Source of the DNA: Bacteroides eggerthii
Lineage (GTDB): Bacteria; Bacteroidota; Bacteroidia; Bacteroidales; Bacteroidaceae
Assembly: GCF_025146565.1 (NCBI RefSeq)
Contig: NZ_CP102258.1
Location: 1-64,000, forward strand
Direction: 5' to 3'
Length of the DNA: 64,000 bases
Shown here: positions 8,330 to 17,429 of the stretch, piece after piece
Position numbering within the stretch: position 1 is the first letter of the stretch
Layout of the letters: each line of letters begins with the position of its first letter
The notes under the pieces: model-generated
What the model saw: the letters and a program-made list of their open reading frames with translations, nothing else
The model's database searches: none
What the model was told of the DNA's origin: nothing
Position numbers and translations under genes: made by a program

Positions 8330-11275
8330 TTATTTATAGTCGTCCCATCCGGTAACGTCTGCGCCAAATGTAACGCCTTCCTTGATGATAATGTTCTTGT
8401 TTATGCTGTCATAATAATCATTATTCGCACTCAAGTTACCATTGATAGTACCACCATTAATGACAAGATTACCGTTCTTCTTACCGCTATCACCGTCAAA
8501 CTCTACGCGGCCATTAATGACGCTTTGGCCATTGACAGTGACCGTTACCCCTCCCGGATAAGGCTTGTAGGAGTAAACATCGAACGCACATTGTCCTGCT
8601 GCAGCAGTAATGGTAGAGTTTGAAATCGTACAGCTTCCGTTATTATTGGAGATAACATACTTACAAGAACTTCCGCCAATCAGTTTGACTTTGTCCAGTG
8701 TCAGATGACAGTAATTCTGTATAAGCATCCTGCCTGACGCCACCTCTTTGGGCTGAACAGTACCATTCCTGAAAGTAACAAAAGCATCTTTTTCAAGATG
8801 GAAGTATTGGTTCTGGTATCCGGTAGAACCAAATAACGGATCATTGGTAAGATTCCATGCATGTTGGTTCAAGTCTATCTCAACCGTAGCCCGGCTACCG
8901 TTTTCCTCTTTATTATTTTTATCTTTACCATAGAAAATGCCCAGTCCCGGACCCTCATAGTCCTTCAGAAGTTTGACTTTCACATTGGCCCCGGCAGACA
9001 GATGGCCGAGCAGACTCGGATCGGAGAATGTACCGCCACTGACGTTGATAGCCGGTGTGTAGCCGGCATTGCCCGTAGAAACAAGCGCATTAGCCTCTGC
9101 TGTCAGTGTACCGCCTTTGATGTTCACGACACAATCGCCATATTTGGCAGCTACATTGATTGCCGCACTTTCCATATTGCCGGTACCGTCGCCCCAATCT
9201 CCGGTATCGCCTGTACCCTTACTGGTGATCAAGGCTGTGCCTTCAACATTCAGTGTACCGCGGTTGATGCATACACCACCGCCTACACCATACACCTTAC
9301 CGCCACTAATGGTGGTTGTGCCGGATTGCGGCAAGTACACTGCATAATCGGAAGTAGAAATCAGCTCACCGCCTTCAATCCTGATTACACTATTTTGCGT
9401 TTTGTACTTACCATTACCTAACACCGCAGACCAGCCTGCTTCGATCTTACCGCCGGTTATGGTGAAATCGCCACCTTCATAAACAGCCACACCATACTGC
9501 CCATTATTTGTAGCATTTTCTCTGGCGGCATAAATAGTGCCGCTCTGCATAATCATAGCCGCATTTTCACCTATAATACGGATCAAGCCTGCACCATAAG
9601 CGCCGCCTGTATAATCCTTATTTGCAATAATCCGGCCGTTTCCCTTGCTGTCTTTCAGTGTCAGATTTCCATATACCGCAATTCCGTCTACTCCCCGATT
9701 GGCTGCTGTAATGGTGTTGCCGTTCAGGTCTAAGGTAGCCGTCTTATTGGCAGGAATCTCAATGCTTCTACCTGTTATGTCAACATCTTCTTTCAACTGA
9801 TATACGCCGCCTTCAGCCATAGCCTCTTTGAGGTTCTCCGCTTCCAAAGACACCTTTTCAAAGCCTTGCGGCAAGGTGGCGGGAAGCTGTGCCTGATTTG
9901 AAGCATAAATATATGTAATGCCGGTGTTTTCGGTGCTCTTTAGAATTGTAGTAATCGTACCTTTACCAAACACCTTTACATTACCGGCATTCACTGTCAG
10001 TTTGTCAACAGTCACCCCGTCATTGATTACCAACGTATTTTCGGCAGTACCGGCTTCTATCTCATCATACTTCGTTCCATTCAGATAGACGGTTGTCTGC
10101 TTTGCGTCAATGACCAGTTTTTTGGTTTGCGGAGCTATGATAGTAAGTTCTTTCGGAGGATTTGAATTTCCTGCATCATTGGTATAATTAATCGTCACCG
10201 TCTTATTCGTTGTTTCCGGCAATGTAATGGAAACAGCCTTATCCGTTGCCGTATATTTAGGTAACTCAATGGTTGCATCTTGCGCCGGAGCAGTTGTAAC
10301 AACTACATTATCACAGGTTTTCAACGCATCGGCTACGTCTGCAATATTAGCTACTTCCACAATCTTCTTATCCAAATCACCTGTGAACGCCGGTTCTAAG
10401 GTTGCGACAAACTGGCCCGACACAGTCAGCATGCTGCCTGTCACATTCGTCTTGTAGTTACGCTGAACAGGAATATTACTCAATTCCTTATCGGTAATCT
10501 TCTCTCCAGCGGCATTATTCATTGTCAACACCATATTCGTCAGCAATTGTCCCTCTTTCGGAGCAAAAAGATAATCCATGGTCAGTGCACCATCACCATC
10601 TACAACAGCAGCATTTTCGTTGTAAGAAAGTGCGGCCAAATCACCTGTCACTGCGCCTGTATGAGCATTAAAGCCCTTATATACCCCTTTGAACGCCAAC
10701 GATGCAGTGGCAGGAATAAGCGCCGTTCTATCTGTGGGAATACTCCCAAGGTCTGTGGTCTTAATATTCAACTGACCAAAGGGGCGGGTCAATTCCACTG
10801 CCTCATTGAAGGCTCCGGTCACCAACTTACTCAGCAATACGCCCGTAAAGGCATCGCGAGAGTCATCGTTTCCGGCATAATTTCCGAGAAGAGAAATATT
10901 CTGTAAACCATTAGTAGTCTGGTAATGTCTGTCGGTCTTAATGCCTCCCTCTCCGGAAACATCCGCCCAGAACACAAAGTCATAGGTTTGTGAAGTTACC
11001 AGCCTCACGTTGAAGGTCGCAGTTTTATTACCCGCCACAGGCACCACCTGACGCTCACCATAAAGTTTGTCACCCAAATAAATCTCCATGATACAACGGT
11101 TCACCTGTGTACCGTCGCCCGCCGCGCGGGTAGAAGGAGCATTAGCACCCGGCAACTGCACACTGAAAGATACAGCAGTCTCGTTGCCACTTCCACCATT
11201 CACCAACTCGTCATTCTGACAGGCTGTGAAAGCCAACAGGATAAGACCCGCCAGCAGTAAAAAACTCTTTTTCAT
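8330..11275 (-). CDS. Large surface lipoprotein: DUF6562-like N-terminus and beta-helix repeats
   Basis: A 981-residue predicted lipoprotein: signal peptide with lipobox FTAC (Cys19), then acidic residues QNDE that fit a Bacteroidota surface-export signal. An STRAA sequence (Arg50) precedes a DUF6562/fimbrillin-like region (about 55-290) containing NRCIMEIYL and YDFVFWAD. The C-terminal two thirds have repeated short strands such as ITGGKI, IEGGEL and ISGGKV, typical of a right-handed parallel beta-helix (about 400-980). It is the last gene of a four-gene minus-strand operon, 31 bases after its larger paralogue. The role is inferred as adhesion or surface display. The beta-helix could also bind or cleave polysaccharide, but I see no catalytic motif. 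Confidence 0.75.
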   Translation of the reverse strand: MKKSFLLLAGLILLAFTACQNDELVNGGSGNETAVSFSVQLPGANAPSTRAAGDGTQVNRCIMEIYLGDKLYGERQVVPVAGNKTATFNVRLVTSQTYDFVFWADVSGEGGIKTDRHYQTTNGLQNISLLGNYAGNDDSRDAFTGVLLSKLVTGAFNEAVELTRPFGQLNIKTTDLGSIPTDRTALIPATASLAFKGVYKGFNAHTGAVTGDLAALSYNENAAVVDGDGALTMDYLFAPKEGQLLTNMVLTMNNAAGEKITDKELSNIPVQRNYKTNVTGSMLTVSGQFVATLEPAFTGDLDKKIVEVANIADVADALKTCDNVVVTTAPAQDATIELPKYTATDKAVSITLPETTNKTVTINYTNDAGNSNPPKELTIIAPQTKKLVIDAKQTTVYLNGTKYDEIEAGTAENTLVINDGVTVDKLTVNAGNVKVFGKGTITTILKSTENTGITYIYASNQAQLPATLPQGFEKVSLEAENLKEAMAEGGVYQLKEDVDITGRSIEIPANKTATLDLNGNTITAANRGVDGIAVYGNLTLKDSKGNGRIIANKDYTGGAYGAGLIRIIGENAAMIMQSGTIYAARENATNNGQYGVAVYEGGDFTITGGKIEAGWSAVLGNGKYKTQNSVIRIEGGELISTSDYAVYLPQSGTTTISGGKVYGVGGGVCINRGTLNVEGTALITSKGTGDTGDWGDGTGNMESAAINVAAKYGDCVVNIKGGTLTAEANALVSTGNAGYTPAINVSGGTFSDPSLLGHLSAGANVKVKLLKDYEGPGLGIFYGKDKNNKEENGSRATVEIDLNQHAWNLTNDPLFGSTGYQNQYFHLEKDAFVTFRNGTVQPKEVASGRMLIQNYCHLTLDKVKLIGGSSCKYVISNNNGSCTISNSTITAAAGQCAFDVYSYKPYPGGVTVTVNGQSVINGRVEFDGDSGKKNGNLVINGGTINGNLSANNDYYDSINKNIIIKEGVTFGADVTGWDDYK

Positions 11276-11306
11276 ATTAATAATGTTTTAGAATAGAAAG
11301 ACATTC

Positions 11307-14300
11307 CTAAAATCTCGTACCGTTAATAGTCAGCGAAGGCTGGGTTTCCTCGTATCGTATTCCTCCCAGCAGCCCCATATATTCTGTTTTATCGATCGTC
11401 TTACCATTAAAGGTTGAACTTTGAATATAGCTGAACGGCATATCGATAACCAAAGACTGACCTTTCACACCTTGCAATGTACCTACACAAATGCTGCTCT
11501 TACGATGCTCCTCACCGATATTCGTATTAGCCGGAGCTTCTACTTTGGTATTGATGATGAAATTTCCGCTTACTTCATTGGCAACCGCCACTGAACCGAT
11601 ATAACCTAAAATACCGCCACACTGACCATACTCCTGATTCTCGGTATCTACCTTAATCGTCGAACCTTTCACAGTACATTTTCTGATGCTGATACCATTC
11701 TCAGCCTGGAAACCGGCTATGCCACCCACTTTATTGATACCCTGCACGATACTATTTTCGAGTGTACAATTCTCTACCACGTTCGTACCATAGGCACGAC
11801 CGATAAATCCGCCGGCATAAGCATTGTTACTGCCATCATTAACTGCTGTAATATTCGCATTCTTCAGAGTAAGGTTCTTGACAGTCACACGAATGGCATT
11901 AGGTAACAAGCCTGCATATTGCTTGTTCGACAAAGTATAATTGGCAATGGTATGATTATTTCCGTTGAAAGTACAATTACTTATACTTTCAAACGAAGTG
12001 CTCAATGTGATATTATGGCTACCCATATCCAAATCGCGGACAAGCACCACTTCCACACTCTTTCCATCGGCTCCGCTTTGAATAAAGCCGGCCAACACAT
12101 CCGGATCACCTATGTAAATCTTACCGTCATCAGCAACGGTTCCTACGGAAGCATAACTGTGTCCACTCCATTTATGGCTTGGCAACACTGTTGCACCCGT
12201 TGCACATCCGTCAAGATTTATCGAGCCATCATCAACCACTTCATTGCGCCAAGCATTGGCATTGAAATCTACCACATGCGGCAAACGCGGCGTCCGGGTT
12301 TCACGGAACTTTGTATTATTCTTCAATATCAGTTTATTATAATAAGGAGAACGCATGCTTACACCATACTGATAGTTGGTTTCTGTCTGTGGAACATTAT
12401 CACTCACTACATCACAGTTATCCAACGTTATTGTATTGTTACGCACATACTTAACTGGTGCGGCATCGGTGGCATTATAGTCATTCAACACAACAGTGGC
12501 AAATACTTCCGTAGGACCAGAAAAACAGTTACGCCCTATCAGCTTAGAATTCTTCACATTAAAAACAGAGCCGGCATTTGCAGTAGACCAAATATTGAAA
12601 GCAGCACGCCCGTCAAGAATGGAGTTATCCACATTGATATTCAACGATACATTATGCAATGTATTAATAGCATAGTACACTCCTTCAAAAACACAATCGT
12701 TTACAGTCAGGTTTGTCACAGCCGTTCCATCATACGCTTTATTACTATTACGTCCTACTGTAATCGCTCTCGAATAAGAAGAGTTTTTAAAATTATCGCT
12801 CTTCTCGCTCGTATAATCATAATCCTGCGACTTATCCACATTCAACTTCGTGGCTCCAAAGCCAATATAGGAATTCTCCAGTAAAGCTGTAATCACATTA
12901 CCGGTACCGCCGTTCTGAATGTTGAAACCAGACTGATTAGACTTACCGGAAGTCAGCAATAAAGAACTGTTACGGACAGTAATTTTCTGATTGGTTCCTA
13001 ATACTTTCACCAATGGATATTCATTGGTAGAAGATACTGTCAAGTTATCAAATGTAACATTGGCAGCTCCGTCGATTATCTCGATAGGAGATACGGCAGC
13101 CTGATCTACATGTATTTTCAGGTTGGAGATGGTGGCGTTAGCAGCAATTTTCATTGGTTTCCCTACGGTTGCCGAAGAATTGGCAGATACTTTGGCCGCA
13201 TCGAATGTAGCTTCACGTTCAATCAAAATGCCGGTATACCCTGAAATAGCATCGGTTATCAAGTTATCATAACTTTGTTGATTATCAAGGCAGCGGATGA
13301 TAGTTCCGTTCCAACCCGTCTCCTTCGTCACAGCAGCAGTTATCTTTCCATAAAGCTTAACATTACCTTTCTTCAACGTCAGTGTTCCGATAGTAACACC
13401 ACTTTCCACAATCAAGGTATTCTCCGCCGTAGCAGCCTCAACTGCTGTATAAGACTGTCCATTCAATGTTACGGTAGACTTTTCCGCCTTAATAATTACC
13501 TTACTAGCAGAAGGGGTCGTTATTTTCAATTCCTTAGGAGCATTTTTGCTCTCTTCACCGCCTTCCGATGAATAATTAATAGTAATATCCTGAGCTGTTT
13601 CAGGCAATGTTATGGACACCGCTACATCTTCTTCCTCATATTTAGGTAATGAAATGGTTTCCGCCTGCGTCGGAGGTGTCGTAACGACAACGTTAGTATT
13701 GGTTTTTAAGGCTTCAGTGACTTCACTTACGAGCGCTACTTCTTTCACTGTCTCACTTAAATCAGGAGAAGAAAACGTAGGCTTTACTGTTACCTTAACC
13801 TTACCGTCAACCGTCAGCAAATTGCCCGTTACATTTGTCTTATAATTGCGCTGAACAGGTATAGTATTCAAATCTTTCGTAGTAATCAGCTTACCGGCAG
13901 CATTGTTTACGGCAAGTGTCATATTTACCAAATGTTGCTCGCCTACAGCTTTCGGTGCAAAAAGATAATCCACAGTCAGATTACCGGTAGCATCCACCAC
14001 ATCTGCCGCTTTTTCGTAAGCCAAAGTTATCGGTTCGCCAATCAAATCCCCCGTAGCAGCATTAAAGCCGGTATAAAGGTTCTTGAACGACAAGGTAGCA
14101 GTTGTCGGAGTCAATGCCTCTCTTTGATTTTCAGGAATCAAAGCCAAATCTTCCGTCTTGATATTCAACTGTCCGAACGGACGAGTCAACTCCACACTTT
14201 CAGAAAAAGCATTTGTAACCAGCTTCTCCAGACTAGCAGAGAAAGCATCACGCGTATCATCCTTGCTACTCCCATTGTAAGTGCCTATCATAGCTATGTT

Positions 14301-14684
14301 ACGAAGGTCAGCAGTGTTGTAATGCAAATCGGTTTTAATATCCTCACCTTCAGCAGACGCCACATGGTCTGCCCAGAATACGAAGTTATACGTTTGTGAC
14401 GTAACCAGACGGACATCGAATTTAGCTGTCAGCCCATCCGCCTGAACGGCACTGACTTCACGCTTATACAATTCGTCATTCAGATAGATTTCCATGATGC
14501 AACGGTTCACCTGCACACCGTCACCGGCAGCGCGGGTGACAGCAGAATGGCCGTCATCCGGCAACTGTACACTGAAAGAAGCGGCCACTTCGCCGTTTCT
14601 TCCACCATTCACCAGCTCGTCACTCTGACAGGCTGTGAAAACCAACAGGATAAGACCTGCCAGTAGTGAGAAATACTTTTTCAT
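11307..14684 (-). CDS. Very large surface lipoprotein, paralogue of the downstream gene
   Basis: A 1125-residue predicted lipoprotein starting MKKYFSLLAG with lipobox FTAC (Cys19) and QSDELVNGG, nearly identical to the signal region of the following gene. VTRAAGDG (Arg51) and a DUF6562-like domain (about 55-300) follow. The rest is beta-helix-like, with NITFDNLTV-type strands in the middle and GLUG-like repeats near the C-terminus (YAGGFIGRAYG, VGGIAGF, CGGILGYIG). An alternative start 24 bases upstream adds MSHSNKTN; the internal ATG gives a proper signal peptide. The N-terminal 300 residues match the next gene closely and the C-termini do not. No type 9 secretion sorting domain is evident. 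Confidence 0.75.
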   Translation of the reverse strand: MKKYFSLLAGLILLVFTACQSDELVNGGRNGEVAASFSVQLPDDGHSAVTRAAGDGVQVNRCIMEIYLNDELYKREVSAVQADGLTAKFDVRLVTSQTYNFVFWADHVASAEGEDIKTDLHYNTADLRNIAMIGTYNGSSKDDTRDAFSASLEKLVTNAFSESVELTRPFGQLNIKTEDLALIPENQREALTPTTATLSFKNLYTGFNAATGDLIGEPITLAYEKAADVVDATGNLTVDYLFAPKAVGEQHLVNMTLAVNNAAGKLITTKDLNTIPVQRNYKTNVTGNLLTVDGKVKVTVKPTFSSPDLSETVKEVALVSEVTEALKTNTNVVVTTPPTQAETISLPKYEEEDVAVSITLPETAQDITINYSSEGGEESKNAPKELKITTPSASKVIIKAEKSTVTLNGQSYTAVEAATAENTLIVESGVTIGTLTLKKGNVKLYGKITAAVTKETGWNGTIIRCLDNQQSYDNLITDAISGYTGILIEREATFDAAKVSANSSATVGKPMKIAANATISNLKIHVDQAAVSPIEIIDGAANVTFDNLTVSSTNEYPLVKVLGTNQKITVRNSSLLLTSGKSNQSGFNIQNGGTGNVITALLENSYIGFGATKLNVDKSQDYDYTSEKSDNFKNSSYSRAITVGRNSNKAYDGTAVTNLTVNDCVFEGVYYAINTLHNVSLNINVDNSILDGRAAFNIWSTANAGSVFNVKNSKLIGRNCFSGPTEVFATVVLNDYNATDAAPVKYVRNNTITLDNCDVVSDNVPQTETNYQYGVSMRSPYYNKLILKNNTKFRETRTPRLPHVVDFNANAWRNEVVDDGSINLDGCATGATVLPSHKWSGHSYASVGTVADDGKIYIGDPDVLAGFIQSGADGKSVEVVLVRDLDMGSHNITLSTSFESISNCTFNGNNHTIANYTLSNKQYAGLLPNAIRVTVKNLTLKNANITAVNDGSNNAYAGGFIGRAYGTNVVENCTLENSIVQGINKVGGIAGFQAENGISIRKCTVKGSTIKVDTENQEYGQCGGILGYIGSVAVANEVSGNFIINTKVEAPANTNIGEEHRKSSICVGTLQGVKGQSLVIDMPFSYIQSSTFNGKTIDKTEYMGLLGGIRYEETQPSLTINGTRF

Positions 14685-14732
14685 ATTAGTTTTGTTTGAG
14701 TGAGACATATATTATTTTTTTGAATAAGAAAA

Positions 14733-15746
14733 TTAAGGAACCACCACGTTTATCTCTCCGTCAAAACCAGGGTCAATACCGATGCCGGGAGCAAATTCAC
14801 GAGTAAGGAACTCATCGCGCACCATGGTTATCTTGTTCCGCTTGAGAGGCACTTCCACCCCGGTGACGCGATTCACCTCCTGTCCCTCCTCGTTGTAAAT
14901 GATCATTTCTAAGGTGACGGAAGATTCTTCGCCGTTCACCAGCACGTAGTCGAAAGCCAGACAGGCTTCATTGTCTGAAAGGACGAGAAGGTTGGAAGTG
15001 AACTTTATGCCCATAACCGCCTCATTGGGGCGGTTGGAGACAACATTAAAGCCTACGGGGAAATATCCGGTATAAAGCACCTGCACCGTAAAATCATCTA
15101 TGGCTGCGTCCCGGATACTTTTCGTTTGCTCCAGCTTGTTGAGGTACTTGACAATGTCGGTGGTAATCAACTCCACCTTTGCCAACGGACGCTCCAGTTG
15201 CATCTCCTCGCGGTGTCCGGCTTCCGATTGGCAGCGATAGGGTGAAAGGTCAAGGGCAGCTTGCCCGCAGAACACATCCTTATAGTCGGTTCCGCCCGTA
15301 TAGTCTCCTTTCAGTTTGACGGCAGAGAAATCAGAGGTAGTATAAAAACAGTCGTCGGCAACATTGCCGGAAACTCCGGAAGCAAGCACAAAGTCGCGCC
15401 ATGCCACCACCCGGTAGTTGCGTGCATGAAGGTCACATTCCAAAGTCACATCCTCCGTATCTCCCTCATCACAAATGAGTTGGCGGCGAAATTGCAGGCT
15501 TTGGTCGAACTTATCATCGGCATAGACTTCCACGATGTAACGCACCTTGTATTCACGAGGGTCGGCGGCGCGGGTGGAGAATTCCGGAACATCGAACGGG
15601 GTCATGTCCGCACCGGGCAACAGGACTATTTCGGTATGCACAATCGTAGGGTCTACTCCGCCGTCCTCCGGCAATTCGCGCACGCTGCATCCTCCCAGCA
15701 GGGATATGGACAACAAGCTGCAGACAGCTATCAACAGTTTTTTCAT
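14733..15746 (-). CDS. DUF6562-type lipoprotein (fimbrillin-like)
   Basis: A 337-residue lipoprotein with lipobox LLGGC (Cys20) and an STRAADPRE sequence at Arg59 in the position of the Arg-Ala sites of the two larger downstream proteins. The body (about 65-320) shares their fold pattern (YIVEVYADD..., YRVVAWRDF, LERPLAKVELIT, FDYVLVNGEE), as in DUF6562/fimbrillin-like proteins, but lacks the beta-helix extension. Its ATG overlaps the stop of the DUF3575 gene (ATGA at 15743-15746), implying translational coupling. It may act as a base or anchor subunit for the large lipoproteins; that is inference from order. Confidence 0.72.
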   Translation of the reverse strand: MKKLLIAVCSLLSISLLGGCSVRELPEDGGVDPTIVHTEIVLLPGADMTPFDVPEFSTRAADPREYKVRYIVEVYADDKFDQSLQFRRQLICDEGDTEDVTLECDLHARNYRVVAWRDFVLASGVSGNVADDCFYTTSDFSAVKLKGDYTGGTDYKDVFCGQAALDLSPYRCQSEAGHREEMQLERPLAKVELITTDIVKYLNKLEQTKSIRDAAIDDFTVQVLYTGYFPVGFNVVSNRPNEAVMGIKFTSNLLVLSDNEACLAFDYVLVNGEESSVTLEMIIYNEEGQEVNRVTGVEVPLKRNKITMVRDEFLTREFAPGIGIDPGFDGEINVVVP

Positions 15747-16408
15747 CGCCGGCCTCCTTTCCAATCAATGCGGTAGCCCAACGAGATGCCTACGTGGTCT
15801 ATGCCGAAAAAATTCCTATGGCGTGTATCCACATAAGCGCCGTTGGGAATGTTGAAGAAACGGTCATAATCCAGATAAGCATACCCCACTCCCAACGAAA
15901 ACTCCACACACCAGCGCCCGCCCTTTCCAAGCGGGAGACGGTAGCCGGCAGCAAGTCCCACATTCAGCAACGGGGCACCCGTATCACTGTTCTGATAGCG
16001 GTAGGTATTGTTCTTAAGGGCATAATTATAAGAGGCCACCCCGACATGTACACCGGTGAAGAGTCCGTCCACTTGTCTGAACCAGTAACGCACTTCGGGC
16101 TGCACGCAGAAAGTGCAGAACTTGCGGGAAGAAGTAAGATAATCGACAGAAGAGTAATAAAAAGGTAAAAGGACAGAAACAGCAGGCGAGATGTCATATT
16201 CCACCGCTGCGTTCATAATTGCCATTCCCCACGCCGCCACATTCGTTTTCAGCAGCAATGAATGGTTATTGCGCCCGGTGCGTGAGTCCGGATTGAATAT
16301 TCGCTTGGCATGGTGCGGGGTATTTTCCCCATTACCCGCTTTCGCATACACGCCATTCGGAGTCATGAAAAGTACGCACAATAGAACCAACAATATTCTT
16401 ATTTGCAT
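15743..16408 (-). CDS. DUF3575 outer-membrane beta-barrel protein
   Basis: A 221-residue secreted protein with a signal peptide (MQIRILLVLLCVLFMTPNGVYA) and a DUF3575 body: LLLKTNVAAWGMAIMNAAVEY near residue 52 followed by alternating amphipathic strands (PEVRYWFR, GVHVGVASYNYA, VGLAAGYRLPLG, GISLGYRIDW) typical of a small outer-membrane barrel. DUF3575 genes commonly head fimbrillin-type operons in Bacteroides. An upstream in-frame ATG at 16435 adds nine residues; the start at 16408 gives a cleaner signal peptide. It is first in the operon, about 100 bases after a long structured leader. Confidence 0.85.
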   Translation of the reverse strand: MQIRILLVLLCVLFMTPNGVYAKAGNGENTPHHAKRIFNPDSRTGRNNHSLLLKTNVAAWGMAIMNAAVEYDISPAVSVLLPFYYSSVDYLTSSRKFCTFCVQPEVRYWFRQVDGLFTGVHVGVASYNYALKNNTYRYQNSDTGAPLLNVGLAAGYRLPLGKGGRWCVEFSLGVGYAYLDYDRFFNIPNGAYVDTRHRNFFGIDHVGISLGYRIDWKGGRR

Positions 16409-16504
16409 AAACGTCTTATAAACTTCTATCTGCACAGGCAGACCGGAAGCATGCGTCCTCCAAACTCCGAAAAGGACCGGTTAGAAACAGAAACGTGGAG
16501 CTGC

Positions 16505-16647
16505 GTGCTGTTTCTAAATGGAGGCCCTAGGAATAGCCCTTTAACGAAAACAGACAGCAGTCCCACGCTATAAACGTGAGAATCCACTGTGCTGTCCTTC
16601 GCTAAATAATGAAAATTTCCTAGGTTTCCATTTAGAGGACAAAGCAC
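16505..16647 (-). promoter_or_regulatory. Structured leader or inverted-repeat element upstream of the DUF3575 operon
   Basis: On the minus strand three nested helices are visible. The outer arms CTAAATGGA and CCTAGGAA (plus 16617-16635) pair with TTCCTAGG and TCCATTTAG (plus 16514-16533). GACAGCA (16590-16596 read in reverse) pairs with TGCTGTC (16553-16559). An inner 7-bp helix (16561-16567 with 16575-16581) has a 7-base loop. GTGCT/AGCAC closes the outside (16505-16509, 16643-16647). It lies in a 435-base gene-free region (16409-16843) before the operon start. It may be a 5' UTR regulatory RNA; an invertible promoter bounded by imperfect repeats is the alternative. Confidence 0.55.
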
Positions 16648-16787
16648 AACGCTTCTAATTATATTTTATTAAAAAAAATCAAGCCACAGTCGCCACCGAA
16701 CTTCAATGCAAAGTTATAGAAATATAATTAGAATAAAAATTTTCACGTCCTTTTTTCCTGAAAAGTACAAAAATCGCGTTCCAAGAC

Positions 16788-16818
16788 TTGTAGAACAAAG
16801 ATATTATCCATAAGTTTG
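16788..16818 (+). promoter_or_regulatory. Bacteroides-type promoter for folB
   Basis: CTTG ending at 16790 and TAAGTTTG at 16811-16818 are 20 bases apart, a fair match to TTTG-N19/21-TAnnTTTG. The transcript would begin about 20 bases before the preferred folB ATG. Confidence 0.45.
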
Positions 16819-16843
16819 CATGAAAGACTATTATCTTTTCATT

Positions 16844-17212
16844 ATGAGCAGTTATATATTTTTGGATCGGATACGTTTCTTCGCCCATCATGGCGTGGGC
16901 CGACAAGAGACCTTAGTCGGCAATGAGTTCGTCGTCAGTTTGCGACTGAAAGTAGACATCGAGCATGCCATGCAGAGTGATGATGTAACAGACACCGTAA
17001 GCTATGCGGAAGTATATGAAACTGTGAAGAAGGAGATGGAAATTCCCTCCAAGCTGTTGGAGCACGTCGGAGGACGTATTGTGAAACGGTTGTTCGGAGA
17101 CTTTCCCCCAATAGAGGACATCGAACTGAAACTGTCAAAACGCAATCCGCCAATGGGAGCGGACATAGAAGCGGCAGGAATAGAGATTCATACTTCCAGG
17201 CAGCAGCAGTGA
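16844..17212 (+). CDS. folB: Dihydroneopterin aldolase
   Basis: Cleaves 7,8-dihydroneopterin to 6-hydroxymethyl-dihydropterin and glycolaldehyde in folate synthesis. The 122-residue size and features are typical: FFAHHGVG near the N-terminus, the glutamate in RQETLVGNEF, DTVSYAEVY in the middle and the lysine in LKLSKRNPPMG close to the C-terminus. An ATG at 16820 would add eight residues (MKDYYLFI) not usual for the family. Gene stands alone, between the divergent surface operon and the convergent mgsA. Confidence 0.93.
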   Translation: MSSYIFLDRIRFFAHHGVGRQETLVGNEFVVSLRLKVDIEHAMQSDDVTDTVSYAEVYETVKKEMEIPSKLLEHVGGRIVKRLFGDFPPIEDIELKLSKRNPPMGADIEAAGIEIHTSRQQQ

Positions 17213-17289
17213 ATGAAACGGTAGCAATATTATACGGGCATTCCGTTTCCTTTACAAAACGAGTTTTTTCAAAAGACGATCGCATACAT

Positions 17290-17364
17290 AGCCTATCTCA
17301 GTCCCATACAAAGACTGTCTCAGTATAGGACTAAGGTAGCCTCTGTATGGGACTGAGATAGGCT
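17290..17364. repeat. Palindromic element of three 22-bp units between folB and mgsA
   Basis: A perfect 21-base inverted repeat (arms 17290-17310 and 17344-17364, core CTCAGTCCCATACA) surrounds a 33-base centre. The same stretch also reads as three contiguous 22-base units starting at 17296, 17318 and 17340, each opening (T/C)CTC(A/T)GT; the second and third share 17 of 22 positions. It lies between convergent stops, so it may help end transcription, but no T-run is present. Confidence 0.6.
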
Positions 17365-17429
17365 GTTATATTACATCTTGATAATCATGAGATTGCAAAG
17401 CACCGCATTCTCATTAATAAATATCAACA

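Noticed and set aside
16426..16647. 73-codon minus-strand open frame in the leader
   Set aside because: It coincides with the nested hairpins and has no ribosome-binding context or protein-like composition; it is better explained as structured leader.
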